DNA from: DASROJ01 sp035646975
GTDB taxonomy: Bacteria > Acidobacteriota > Polarisedimenticolia > JACPZX01 > DASXTC01
DNA: 18,416 nucleotides
NCBI GenBank assembly: GCA_035646975.1
Contig: DASROJ010000387.1
Location: 1 to 18,416 of the forward strand
Direction: 5' to 3'
Under the pieces are notes generated by a model, which worked only from the letters and a program-made list of their open reading frames with translations, was not told the DNA's origin and did not search any database. Positions 5,513 through 13,736 of the stretch are shown piece after piece. The translations under genes were made by a program, and so were the position numbers. Positions within the stretch are counted from its first letter, which is position 1, and the number at the start of each line of letters is the position of its first letter.

Positions 5513-8182
5513 ATGCCGCTTGCCCCTGGTACCCGCCTCGGTCCCTACGAGATTCTCGCCCCGCTCGGCGCAGGCGGTATGGGAGAGGTCTATCGTGCGC
5601 GGGACACACGCCTGAACCGCTCGGTTGCCATCAAGGTGCTGCCGGCCCACCTGTCCTCCAACCCGGATGTACGCTTGCGTTTCGAGCGCGAGGCGCGCGC
5701 CGTTTCGAGCCTGAATCATCCGAACATCTGCACGCTGCACGACATCGGAAGCCAGGACGGCGTGGACTATCTGGTCCTGGAGCATCTGGAGGGTGAGACG
5801 CTCGCCGCACGGCTGCAGAAAGGACCGATGCCGACGGCCGAGCTGCTGCGCTGCGCCATCGAGATTGCCGACGCGCTCGACCGCGCGCACCGGCAGGGGT
5901 TGATCCATCGCGACCTCAAGCCGGGCAACATCATGCTGACGAAGAGCGGCGCAAAGCTGCTCGACTTCGGCCTCGCGCGCGCCACGGGCCTCGGCGGAGT
6001 CGCGGGCGATCTGTCGCACTCCCCGACGATGGGCCAGCCGCTGACAGCCGAGGGCACCATCGTGGGCACCTTCCAGTACATGGCGCCCGAGCAGCTCGAG
6101 GGGAAGGAGGCCGATGCCCGCACCGACATCTTCGCGTTCGGCGCGGTGTTGTACGAGATGGCCACCGGCAGGCGCGCTTTCCAGGGCAAGAGCCAGGCGT
6201 CCCTGATCACGGCCATCATGTCGGCCAAACCTGAGCCGCTGACGACTGTGGCAACGATGGCGCCTGCATCGCTCGAGCGGATCGTGTCGCAGTGCCTTGC
6301 CAAGGATCCCGATGATCGCTGGCAATCGGCGGGCGATCTGAAGCGTGAGCTGAGGTGGATCAGCGAAGCCGGGTCTGGAGCGGTCGCTCCCATCACGGTC
6401 GTCGCGCGACGGAACAACCGCGAGCCTCTTGCCTGGATGATCGCCGTGATTCTGGCGCTGGCCGCGGTCGCACTGGGGGCGGTCCTCCTGCGCCGTCCCG
6501 CGCCAGCCGAGCCCCTCTCGTATCGATTCAGCATCCCGCCGCCGGACAAGGCGATTTTCGATCTGACGTTGGCGTTTTCTCCCGACGGGCGACGCCTGGC
6601 ATTCGTGGCCAGCCTGGAAGGCAGGAGGCTCCTCTGGTTGCAGTCGCTCAGCTCTTTCGAAGCGCGCCCGTTGCCCGACACCGACGGGGCGACGATGCCC
6701 TTCTGGTCGCCTGACGGCCGGCATGTTGGTTTCTTCGCCGACGGCAAGCTGAAACGGATCGACACCATCGACGGCTCGATTCAGGCCCTGGCGCCTGTTA
6801 CCGATCCGCGCGGTGGCTCCTGGAGCAAGGATGGGATCATCCTTTTTTCGCCCGCCACGACCACCCCGCTTTACAGCATCCCGGCATCAGGCGGTGAGGC
6901 GAAGACCGTCTCGACATTGGACGAATCGAAGAAGGAGTCGAGCCACCGGTGGCCCTGGTTCCTCCCGGATGGGCGGCATTTCCTTTATTTTGCCCGCTCG
7001 GGAGACAAGAACGCGGAAGCCATCTACGTGGCATCGCTTGACGGGGGCGATCGCGTGCGGCTGGTCTCCAGCCATTCCTCCGTGCAATACGTCGCTCCCG
7101 GGTATCTCCTGTTCGTTCGCGACAAGACCCTCGTCGCGCAGCCGTTCGATGCGACCAGGTTGAGTCTGTCGGGAGAGGCGTCGACGGTGGCGCAGAACGT
7201 CGAGCTGATGGGCGAAAACGGTCCTTCGGCCTACGCGGCCTTTTCGGTCACCGACGACGGGCTGCTTGGATTTCTCCAGGCCGGGTCGAATCTTGCCACT
7301 CAATTGACCTGGTACGACCGGACCGGCAAGTCGGCGGACATCGTGGCGCCATTGGCGTTCTACGATGAACCGGCGCTCTCGCCGGACGGCAAACACGTGG
7401 TGATGGATCTTACCGACCCGAAGAACACCATCAACAGCATCTGGGCGCTGGACCTGTCACAGGGGAAACTGTCCCGATTCAGCTTCGGCAAATCAGACGA
7501 CACCACGCCCATCTGGTCCCCCGACGGCACCCAGGTTGTCTACTCTTCGAACACCAGCGGGTTCTGGGATTTGTACATGAAGGCATCGAGCGGCGTCACG
7601 GGTGAAACGCTTCTGTTGAGCTCCAACGCCAACAAGTTCGCCAACGACTGGTCGGCCGATGGTCGTTACATCGTGTACGAGAACAACGATCCGAACACCG
7701 GAAACGACATCTGGATACTGCCGATGACGGGCGACCGCAAGCCCAAGCCCTACCTCCAGACAAAGTTCAACGAGACGCATTCACAGATTTCTCCCGATGG
7801 TCACTGGATTGTCTTTGCATCCGACGAATCGGGAAGAAGCGAAGTCTACGTGCAGACGTTCCCCTCCCCCGGCGGCAAGTTTCAAATCTCCACCGAGGGA
7901 GGGGATCAACCATCCTGGAAACGGGACGGCAGGGAGATCTATTACATCTCGCAGGACAACAAGCTGACGGCCGTGACGGTGAACCCCGGCTCCTCCTTCG
8001 AGGCGGGCACACCGAAGGTGCTGTTCAACGCCCGGATTCCATACTCCGGGCTGACCGGTTCGCGCATCCGTTATTGCGCCTCGCCCGACGGTCAGCGCTT
8101 CCTGCTCGACTCGATCCCGGAGCAGTCCGCGGCCTCGCCCATGCGGGTGATCATGAACTGGGCCGCGCTGCTGAAAAAGTAA
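5513..8182 (+). CDS. Membrane Ser/Thr protein kinase with TolB/PD40 beta-propeller
   Basis: An 889-aa PknB-type (Hanks) kinase fused to a propeller. The glycine loop is GAGGMGEV (19-26), the ATP-binding Lys is K41, the catalytic loop is HRDLKPGN (132-139), the metal-binding DFG starts at D151 and APEQLEG follows at about 191, so it should be active. One membrane helix (about 308-327, MIAVILALAAVALGAVLL) separates the cytoplasmic kinase from an outer part with repeated SPDGRxxxF motifs (near 353, 402, 624, 670, 715 and 762). These are typical of WD40-like PD40/TolB blades that probably sense a ligand or partner. This architecture is abundant in Acidobacteriota. The ATG at 5513 has no Shine-Dalgarno, and a TAGTCT sequence ending 9 nt upstream would allow a leaderless transcript. 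The gene converges on the diiron-protein gene with only 3 bp between stops. Substrates are unknown. Confidence 0.95.
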   Translation: MPLAPGTRLGPYEILAPLGAGGMGEVYRARDTRLNRSVAIKVLPAHLSSNPDVRLRFEREARAVSSLNHPNICTLHDIGSQDGVDYLVLEHLEGETLAARLQKGPMPTAELLRCAIEIADALDRAHRQGLIHRDLKPGNIMLTKSGAKLLDFGLARATGLGGVAGDLSHSPTMGQPLTAEGTIVGTFQYMAPEQLEGKEADARTDIFAFGAVLYEMATGRRAFQGKSQASLITAIMSAKPEPLTTVATMAPASLERIVSQCLAKDPDDRWQSAGDLKRELRWISEAGSGAVAPITVVARRNNREPLAWMIAVILALAAVALGAVLLRRPAPAEPLSYRFSIPPPDKAIFDLTLAFSPDGRRLAFVASLEGRRLLWLQSLSSFEARPLPDTDGATMPFWSPDGRHVGFFADGKLKRIDTIDGSIQALAPVTDPRGGSWSKDGIILFSPATTTPLYSIPASGGEAKTVSTLDESKKESSHRWPWFLPDGRHFLYFARSGDKNAEAIYVASLDGGDRVRLVSSHSSVQYVAPGYLLFVRDKTLVAQPFDATRLSLSGEASTVAQNVELMGENGPSAYAAFSVTDDGLLGFLQAGSNLATQLTWYDRTGKSADIVAPLAFYDEPALSPDGKHVVMDLTDPKNTINSIWALDLSQGKLSRFSFGKSDDTTPIWSPDGTQVVYSSNTSGFWDLYMKASSGVTGETLLLSSNANKFANDWSADGRYIVYENNDPNTGNDIWILPMTGDRKPKPYLQTKFNETHSQISPDGHWIVFASDESGRSEVYVQTFPSPGGKFQISTEGGDQPSWKRDGREIYYISQDNKLTAVTVNPGSSFEAGTPKVLFNARIPYSGLTGSRIRYCASPDGQRFLLDSIPEQSAASPMRVIMNWAALLKK

Positions 8183-8185
8183 TCC

Positions 8186-9145
8186 TCAGCTGAACGCCGG
8201 GGCGACACTCTCGAGCTTCGCCCTCGCGCCCGGCATGATGCGCTCGAATGTCTCGAGAACCTTCGGGTGCGTCATGCCCGTGCCAAGGTAGGTCCACCGG
8301 TTGGCCTGCCGCTGTGTGGCCATGAACGCCTCCCTTTCCTCGTCCGAAAGGATGCGGCCGGTGGCGCGCTCGAAGGCGTCCATGTCGAACGCCGTCTGCT
8401 GCATCAGGCCCGCGTCGATCATGCCGCCGATCTCCAGGTACCCGTCCACCGCGCGGGAGATCTCCCCGGGCGTGCAGGCATCGGCAAGCGCCTCGACCAT
8501 CAGCATGTCGAGTCGGGCGTGCTGCGCCTCCTCCATCCAGTGATGCTTCAGCAGGCTCTTGAACTGCGGGTCGAGGTTCCCGTCGTCCTTGACGCTGTCG
8601 ACGTAGTGTCTCTGTGTCATCCACTCGATGTGCAGGATGACCAGCGCCACCGAGAGCGGGTGCTTGGCAAGGACGGCCCGGGCGAACGCATCGGGCGGCC
8701 CGATCACCTCGCAGCGGGTCCCGAATCCCTTTTCGAACTCCTCGCGGAATCGTTTGAAGAGCTGAATGTGCTTTGCCTCCTCGCCGGCGAACTGGAGCAG
8801 CGCCCGAACCCGCCAGTCATCGCCGTGAAGCATCGGGCGCGCATGGTCCAGCACGAACGGGAGGATGAACTCTTCCACGAGGCCGAAGATGAACAGGTAG
8901 GCGTTGCCCCGGATCTGGTTCAGCGTGCGCCGCTCTGTCTGCGTCAGGAAGTCCAGCCCTTCCACGCGGGCCAGTGATTCGGGCATGAACGGGCGGGAGA
9001 AATCGAGGCGGCGGTCGCCACCGATGATGTCATCAATGTTCCAGTTCACACGCTGGGCGGCCGCCAGCGACTCCTGATACGAGTGGACCGCGGGGGTGGC
9101 TCTGACCGCGGCGCGGTCGGGGGTGGCAATGGTGATCGTCTCCAT
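8186..9145 (-). CDS. Ferritin-like diiron protein (AurF/R2-like helical bundle)
   Basis: A 319-aa, mostly helical protein carrying the ligand set of ferritin-like diiron carboxylate proteins: E91/E92 in FGLVEEFILPF, E123xxH126 in GEEAKHIQLF, E174 in HIEWMTQRH and E206xxH209 in MEEAQHARLD. Such proteins activate O2 for oxygenation, desaturation or radical chemistry; the pattern is closest to AurF-type diiron oxygenases, but the substrate cannot be assigned. The start at 9145 is supported by AAGGAG 7 nt upstream. An in-frame ATG at 9223 adds residues without family character. No ferredoxin or reductase gene is next to it, so the electron donor must come from elsewhere. Its 3' end meets the kinase gene head-on. 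Confidence 0.8.
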   Translation of the reverse strand: METITIATPDRAAVRATPAVHSYQESLAAAQRVNWNIDDIIGGDRRLDFSRPFMPESLARVEGLDFLTQTERRTLNQIRGNAYLFIFGLVEEFILPFVLDHARPMLHGDDWRVRALLQFAGEEAKHIQLFKRFREEFEKGFGTRCEVIGPPDAFARAVLAKHPLSVALVILHIEWMTQRHYVDSVKDDGNLDPQFKSLLKHHWMEEAQHARLDMLMVEALADACTPGEISRAVDGYLEIGGMIDAGLMQQTAFDMDAFERATGRILSDEEREAFMATQRQANRWTYLGTGMTHPKVLETFERIMPGARAKLESVAPAFS

Positions 9146-9265
9146 GGAGCGGCTCCTTTCTCTCCGACAGGTTGTCCATCGCGCGACGGGATGTGCGTGC
9201 GAGGCCATGTCGATGAGGAACACTATGGCGAAATGGCGGGTTTGATATATGGCCGCGTGTCGGAA

Positions 9266-9697
9266 TCACTTGACCGATCGTCCGTTGTCGATCAGCAGCG
9301 CAAGTCCGCCCGAGACCATCGCGCCGAATACCAGGGCGAAGATCACGATCAATCCCCACAGGTTGCCGACCCCCTTCTCGAACGACCCCCGGGTCATCAT
9401 GCCGTTCACCCCGCATCCGAGCACGAAGACGAGGCTGACCGCCAGCACACCCCAGACGCCCGCCTTGAACACCCCGACACGGCGCAGGCGCCGCCAGTCA
9501 CGACCTTCCATCGCCCAGAGAGTCGCAACACCGATCAGGACGCCGCCGTAGATGATCGACATGGCGCCGGCGAACACGAGAAAGTCGACGTAGCCGCCCA
9601 CGCGGAATCGCGCGACGGGAACTGTCATGGAATAGATCAGAAACGCCGGGCAGCCGATCAAGGCGACCCCAAGCACGATGGCCAAGAATCGAATCAT
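9266..9697 (-). CDS. Small integral membrane protein, four predicted helices
   Basis: The 143-aa product has four hydrophobic segments, at about residues 3-24, 37-62, 77-98 and 113-136. Short charged loops lie between them (EGRDWRRLRRVG between helices 2 and 3, MTRGSFEKG between 3 and 4), which suggests that the basic loop 2-3 is cytoplasmic. I do not recognise a family. A purine-rich GGAGGGGA lies about 8 nt before the ATG at 9697. It stands upstream of the diiron-protein gene on the same strand with a 120-nt gap, and is divergent from the second kinase gene. A link with either is possible but not shown. Confidence 0.75.
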   Translation of the reverse strand: MIRFLAIVLGVALIGCPAFLIYSMTVPVARFRVGGYVDFLVFAGAMSIIYGGVLIGVATLWAMEGRDWRRLRRVGVFKAGVWGVLAVSLVFVLGCGVNGMMTRGSFEKGVGNLWGLIVIFALVFGAMVSGGLALLIDNGRSVK

Positions 9698-9745
9698 GAG
9701 CCCGTCCCCTCCGTCGCCAATGGTCCCTCTTGCGTCAGCCCCATG

Positions 9746-9763
9746 CCCGCGATCACTCGCGGG
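9746..9763. promoter_or_regulatory. 7-bp palindrome in the divergent intergenic region
   Basis: CCCGCGA and TCGCGGG are perfect arms around a 4-nt loop, about 50 bp upstream of the membrane-protein start and 138 bp upstream of the kinase start. It may be a regulator site. No T run follows, so it is not a terminator. Confidence 0.3.
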
Positions 9764-9847
9764 AGGTTCAGCGTGTCGCCAGGATGTCGACTCCAGGCAC
9801 CCGGCGGGAGCAGGACCCGACCCGGAGCAAGATGGTAGAGTACCAGC

Positions 9848-9869
9848 TCACGGGTTGCTCGACCCGTGA
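9848..9869. promoter_or_regulatory. 8-bp palindrome just upstream of the zinc-ribbon kinase
   Basis: TCACGGGT and ACCCGTGA form perfect arms around 6 nt. The element ends 31 nt before the GTG start at 9901 and lies just after a TAGAGT sequence (9836-9841) that could be a weak -10, so it could be an operator or a 5' UTR hairpin. Confidence 0.3.
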
Positions 9870-9900
9870 CTCGCACAACCAGCTGCCCGGGGAGCCACAC

Positions 9901-12636
9901 GTGCTTCGATGTTCCTCCTGCTCAAGCCAGGTTCCCGACGGCAGCCGCTACTGCCCCGCTTGTGCTGCGCCCTTGCCACCCGACTCCGAGGCTGCGACGG
10001 TGATGGAGCGCGCCCCCTCCGCATCTCTTCGTGTGGCGCGCGGCATCGATCGGCCGGCCGGTGACGCGAGACGGACCTCTTCGTCGGGAGCATTGAGCGA
10101 CGCGCGGTTCATCCCCGGCACGCTGCTGGCCGGGCGCTATCGCATCGTCGGGCTTCTCGGCAAGGGAGGCATGGGCGAGGTCTATCGAGCCGAAGATCTG
10201 ACGCTGAACCAGCCTGTCGCACTGAAATTCCTGCCGGTGGAGATGGAAAAGGACGAAGCGCGCCTGTCGCGCCTGCTCAACGAGGTGAGGATCGCGCGGC
10301 AAATCTCCCACCCGAACGTGTGCCGCGTCTACGATGTGGGCGAAGTGGATGGTCAGCACTTCCTGACGATGGAGTATGTCGACGGAGAGGACCTCGCCAC
10401 ACTACTGAGGCGCATCGGCAGGCTGCCCAGGGACAAGTCGATCCAGATAGCGCGGCAATTGTGCGCGGGTCTCGCTGCGGCCCACGAGCAGGGAATCCTG
10501 CACCGCGATCTGAAACCGGCCAACGTGATGATCGACGGGCGAGGCAAGGTCCGGATCACCGACTTTGGTCTGGCCGGTCTTGCCGAAGGCTTTCATGGCG
10601 GAGAGCTCCGGGCCGGCACGCCGGGATACATGGCGCCCGAGCAGCTGGCGGGTCGGGAGGTCTCGGTAAGAAGCGATCTCTACGCCCTGGGGTTGGTCCT
10701 CTATGAGCTGTTCACCGGCAAGACGGCCTTCCAGGCGACGACGCTCGCGGAGCTTGAGCGGCTTCAGCAGGAATCCACGCCGACGAATCCCTCTGCAATC
10801 GTCGAAGGGTTCGATCCGGCCGTGGAGCGAGCCATCCTGCGCTGCCTCGAGAAGGAGCCAAAGCTCAGACCGGCATCCGCCCTCGCCCTGGCGGCAGCGT
10901 TGCCCGGCGGCGATCCGCTCGCGGCGGCCCTGGCGGCCGGAGAGACCCCGTCTCCGGAGATGGTCGCGGATGCGGGGGACTCTGGCGGTCTGAGCCCCGC
11001 GATCGCCTGGTCCTGCCTGGCGGGCATCCTGCTCGGGCTGGGCATCATCCTGCTCGGCGCCGGCAAGTCGATGCTCGTGCGAAGGGTGCCGCTCGACAAA
11101 CCGCCCGAGGCGATGGCGGAAAGGGCTCGCGAAGTCGTGCGGAAGATGGGATACACGGAGGCGTCGAAAGACAGCGCCTATGGGTTCGATGCGGACGGCG
11201 ACTACCTGCGTTACGTCGAGTTGAACGACCCGTCTCCTGCTCGATGGGAGGGTCTGAAAACCGGGCAACCCGCCGCGGTCTACTTCTGGTATCGCCAGAG
11301 CCCACGATACCTCGAACCGAAGTTCACGGGTCCCGGCATCGTGGCACTCGACGACCCACCTGAAGATGTTTCGGGGATGGCGCACGTCATCCTGGATGTA
11401 CGGGGCCGGTTGATCGAGTTCGTGGGAGTGCCGCCTCAGGTCGACCCCTCCAGCGGACCCTGGTCGGAGCCGGACTGGTCCGGCCTGTTCACCGAGGCAG
11501 GTCTGGACGTTTCGAAGTTCACGAGCACGCACCCCAGCTGGACACCCCCAGTGTTTGCCGACGCCAGGGCCGCATGGGAGGGAGCGCTGCCCGAAAACGC
11601 CGGCACCCGTATCCGGGTTGAGGCCGGCGCTTATCACGGCAAGCCGGACTACTTCCAGATCGTCGGAGCGTGGACCCGCCCCGCGCGCATGCAGCCATTC
11701 CAGGAGACATTTCTCAAGGAGATATCGGGCATTCTCGGACCGGCGGTCCCGCTGGCGGCGCTGGTGGGTGGCCTCATCCTTGCGCGGCGCAACCTGCGTT
11801 CAGGCCGGGGAGATCGACGAGGGGCGCTTCGCCTCGCGACGTATGTGTTCTCGATCGGCATGCTGATCTGGGTCTTCGGATCCACTCATGTTCCGACGAT
11901 TTCAGGCGAGCTTGTGTCGTTTGTCTCGAACCTCGCATTCGCTCTGCTGCTGGCCTGCTTTCTCTGGCTGGTCTACATCGCGCTCGAGCCGTACGTCCGG
12001 CGCCGCTGGCCCGACATGATCATTTCGTGGAGCCGGCTTCTGGCCGGCCGGCATCGCGATCCACTCGTGGGGCGGGACATCCTCCTCGGGGGACTCTGCG
12101 GGACTCTTTGGACGATGACGGATCCGCTCTACCACCTGTTGCCGGAATGGCTGGGGCTGGCCCCTCAGACACCCCATCCGATCACCGCGGGGATGCTGGG
12201 CGGCGTCCGCCGCTTCTTGAGCGAGATCCTCGCGACTCACCTCTTCACCGTCGTCCTCGTCATGTCTCTGTGCTTCGCCCTCGTGCTGCTGCGCATCATC
12301 CTGCGGCGCCAGTGGCTTGCCGTGAGCCTGTTCTTCCTGATCTTCACATTCGTCAATGCCACCGGTGCGGGCAATCCGTACATCAACCTCGCGTATGCCC
12401 TGTTGTCAGCGGCGATTGTGAGCTTCGCGCTGATTCGATTTGGCCTTCTGGCCACCATGGTCGCTTCGTTCTACCAGTCGATCCTGCTGAGCTACCCGAT
12501 AACGATCGACTTTTCGAGCTGGTATGCCGGACTCTCGCTTCTCGGGCTGCTCCTGGTCGTGTCCCTGGCCGTGTACGGGTTCTATCTCGCGCTGGCAGGA
12601 AGGCCGCTATTCAAGGAAGAGTTCCTGGAGGCCTGA
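9901..12636 (+). CDS. Zinc-ribbon Ser/Thr kinase with polytopic membrane C-terminus
   Basis: A 911-aa kinase. A zinc ribbon (C4, C7, C18, C21) opens the protein, followed by a Hanks-type kinase domain (about 78-340) with GKGGMGEV (87-94), Lys109, HRDLKPAN (201-208), DFG at 221 and APEQLAG. All catalytic residues are present. A membrane helix (about 367-389) leads to a region of about 220 residues that is probably outside the membrane (390-605). Six to eight further helices then run to the end, including the ALEPYVRRRWP motif near 694. The start is taken as the GTG at 9901 because GGGGAG is 6 nt upstream and the ribbon begins immediately; an ATG at 9730 would add 57 non-conserved residues. The membrane half looks like a sensor or transporter-like module of unknown ligand. 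The last 26 bp overlap, in antisense, the end of the selenoprotein gene. Confidence 0.92.
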   Translation: MLRCSSCSSQVPDGSRYCPACAAPLPPDSEAATVMERAPSASLRVARGIDRPAGDARRTSSSGALSDARFIPGTLLAGRYRIVGLLGKGGMGEVYRAEDLTLNQPVALKFLPVEMEKDEARLSRLLNEVRIARQISHPNVCRVYDVGEVDGQHFLTMEYVDGEDLATLLRRIGRLPRDKSIQIARQLCAGLAAAHEQGILHRDLKPANVMIDGRGKVRITDFGLAGLAEGFHGGELRAGTPGYMAPEQLAGREVSVRSDLYALGLVLYELFTGKTAFQATTLAELERLQQESTPTNPSAIVEGFDPAVERAILRCLEKEPKLRPASALALAAALPGGDPLAAALAAGETPSPEMVADAGDSGGLSPAIAWSCLAGILLGLGIILLGAGKSMLVRRVPLDKPPEAMAERAREVVRKMGYTEASKDSAYGFDADGDYLRYVELNDPSPARWEGLKTGQPAAVYFWYRQSPRYLEPKFTGPGIVALDDPPEDVSGMAHVILDVRGRLIEFVGVPPQVDPSSGPWSEPDWSGLFTEAGLDVSKFTSTHPSWTPPVFADARAAWEGALPENAGTRIRVEAGAYHGKPDYFQIVGAWTRPARMQPFQETFLKEISGILGPAVPLAALVGGLILARRNLRSGRGDRRGALRLATYVFSIGMLIWVFGSTHVPTISGELVSFVSNLAFALLLACFLWLVYIALEPYVRRRWPDMIISWSRLLAGRHRDPLVGRDILLGGLCGTLWTMTDPLYHLLPEWLGLAPQTPHPITAGMLGGVRRFLSEILATHLFTVVLVMSLCFALVLLRIILRRQWLAVSLFFLIFTFVNATGAGNPYINLAYALLSAAIVSFALIRFGLLATMVASFYQSILLSYPITIDFSSWYAGLSLLGLLLVVSLAVYGFYLALAGRPLFKEEFLEA

Positions 12637-12862
12637 CGAGAACCTCCTTCACCCGCTCCACGACGCGGCCCGCGTTCGGGTACAGGAAGCGGTTGGTCTT
12701 CACGACGCTGCGGCCATCAACGAACACCTCGAACTGGCCGAACCCACCCTTGATGGTCTCGACGTCGATGTCCGGTTCCTTGCTCAGCTCGGCTGCCACA
12801 CGGGCAGCCACGTTCCGCTTGACCAGTCACAGGTTGCAGAAGCGAATCTCCACTCGTCTCAC
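12611..12862 (-). CDS. SelW-like (Rdx family) selenoprotein with CxxU redox motif
   Basis: An 83-aa thioredoxin-like protein of the SelT/SelW/SelH (Rdx) family. It starts at GTG 12862, with GAGGAG 7 nt upstream, and reads VEIRFCNLUL before continuing into KRNVAARVAAELSKE. The codon at 12829-12827 is TGA and falls at residue 12, the second redox position of CxxC; mammalian SelW has selenocysteine at exactly this position (CGAU). The rest fits the family: GGFGQFEVFVDGRSV (39-53) is the conserved GxFEV strand, followed by the C-terminal helix VVERVKEVL. A hairpin fitting a bacterial SECIS element follows the UGA. Conventional calling would start at the GTG at 12811 and lose the active site. Family members are thought to be thiol-redox proteins; the partner is unknown. 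It is the last gene of the MOSC operon, 37 nt after the preceding stop, and its end overlaps the convergent kinase gene by 26 bp. A sequencing error in a Cys codon is the main alternative. Confidence 0.85.
12791..12809 (-). promoter_or_regulatory. Candidate bacterial SECIS hairpin
   Basis: On the mRNA strand, GGCUGCC and GGCAGCC form a perfect 7-bp stem around the loop CGUGU. The loop begins 24 nt after the UGA, inside the 16-37 nt window of the published bacterial SECIS model, and a G is present among its first two bases as that model requires. The hairpin lies within the coding sequence, as expected for SelB-dependent insertion in bacteria. Confidence 0.68.
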
Positions 12863-12899
12863 GTTCGGGCTCCTCTCATCGTCCTGCGTGCTGATTCGT

Positions 12900-13448
12900 T
12901 CATCGAGGGATCGCCAGTGCGCGCAGCTTCTCCAGGTCCAGGACACCGGCGGCTCCCCAGCCGCGCTTGCCACGCGGAATCTCCGGACGGAACGCTTCGT
13001 AAAGGTCGTAGGCGCGCTCCGCGAGGACCGTTGGCGTAAAGGCTCCCGCCAGTTTCTTCATCACGGCCATCGACGCGTCAAGTGAGTCGCCGAACTTGCT
13101 CTCCAGGTAGCGCTGCACGCTCTTCGGGCTGATGGGGCGGTCCCTGCTCAGGGCGCGCAGACCGTCCGGTGTGCGCTGGCACGGGACCGATCGGTGAAGC
13201 AGCTCCACCTGGATCGTCTCGCCTTGCTCGAGGGCGGCCTTCCTCGCGCGCAGCGCCTTCGGCTTCGGCTGGAACAGTCCGATCGAGACTCCCTTGGAGT
13301 ATGCGTTCAAGCCGGCCACGGCCCGGCCCAGGGTCATCGACTCATTCCGGTCGAAGCCCAGACGCTCCGCCACGACCGCGGCCCAGAGGGTCAGCACCGG
13401 GGCGCGGTTGATCCTGATCGCGTCTGCCTTGCCCGGTTGGCTCTTCAT
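12900..13448 (-). CDS. Conserved protein of unknown function
   Basis: A 182-aa soluble protein without signal peptide or membrane helix. The opening INRAPVLTLWAAVVAERLGF, then LGRAVAGLNAYSKG, and the closing AYDLYEAFRPEIPRGKRGWG are segments I associate with a widespread family of uncharacterised bacterial proteins. The mainly helical, basic composition is compatible with a nucleic-acid or protein-binding role, but there is no recognised active site. The start at 13448 has no clear Shine-Dalgarno; the frame is nonetheless conserved from about residue 10. It is third in the operon, 58 nt after the CPXCG gene and 37 nt before the selenoprotein start, so a role beside the small redox or metal proteins is plausible but unproven. 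Confidence 0.8.
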   Translation of the reverse strand: MKSQPGKADAIRINRAPVLTLWAAVVAERLGFDRNESMTLGRAVAGLNAYSKGVSIGLFQPKPKALRARKAALEQGETIQVELLHRSVPCQRTPDGLRALSRDRPISPKSVQRYLESKFGDSLDASMAVMKKLAGAFTPTVLAERAYDLYEAFRPEIPRGKRGWGAAGVLDLEKLRALAIPR

Positions 13449-13506
13449 CGCATATGCCGATGCCGCGGCCGTGCCGCCAGCATCCTCCCCGTCTGCTTCT
13501 GGTCTG

Positions 13507-13692
13507 CTACTCGTCCGCGGTCCTCAGTGTCGCGCTCCAACCGCCCACCGGATCGCCGACGACCTCGACCTGCCACGGCTGACAGCATACCGGACAGTCC
13601 TGCACGAACGACTGCCGGCGCCCACCGCTCTCGTCGATGTCCAGGTCCACCGCCTCGCCGCAGTAGGGGCAGCTCAGGGGAAGCGCATCCAT
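13507..13692 (-). CDS. CPXCG-motif cysteine-rich small protein
   Basis: A 61-aa protein with two Cys clusters: CPYCG (C8, C11) and CPVCC (C33, C36, C37), with the family phrase QDCPVCCQPWQVEV. This matches the short CPXCG-motif cysteine-rich proteins found in many bacteria, which probably bind one zinc ion through two CxxC knuckles; their function is not established. The start at 13692 is chosen because GGAG lies 8 nt upstream and the family begins at this point. A longer frame reaching 13977 lies inside the MOSC gene and is a shadow. It is second in the operon, 44 nt after the MOSC stop. Confidence 0.85.
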   Translation of the reverse strand: MDALPLSCPYCGEAVDLDIDESGGRRQSFVQDCPVCCQPWQVEVVGDPVGGWSATLRTADE

Positions 13693-13736
13693 CAGCTGTG
13701 CTCCGCGATACGTTGCTTCAATCACCCACGTTTCGT

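Noticed and set aside
5450..6724. 424-aa open frame on the minus strand
   Set aside because: It is antisense to the kinase domain at 5513-8182, with low-complexity Arg/Gln/His-rich sequence and no recognisable motif.
12611..12811. 66-aa ORF starting at GTG 12811 as the complete gene
   Set aside because: It lacks a ribosome site and misses the N-terminal strand and CxxC/U motif. Reading through the TGA gives a full family member with a proper start at 12862.
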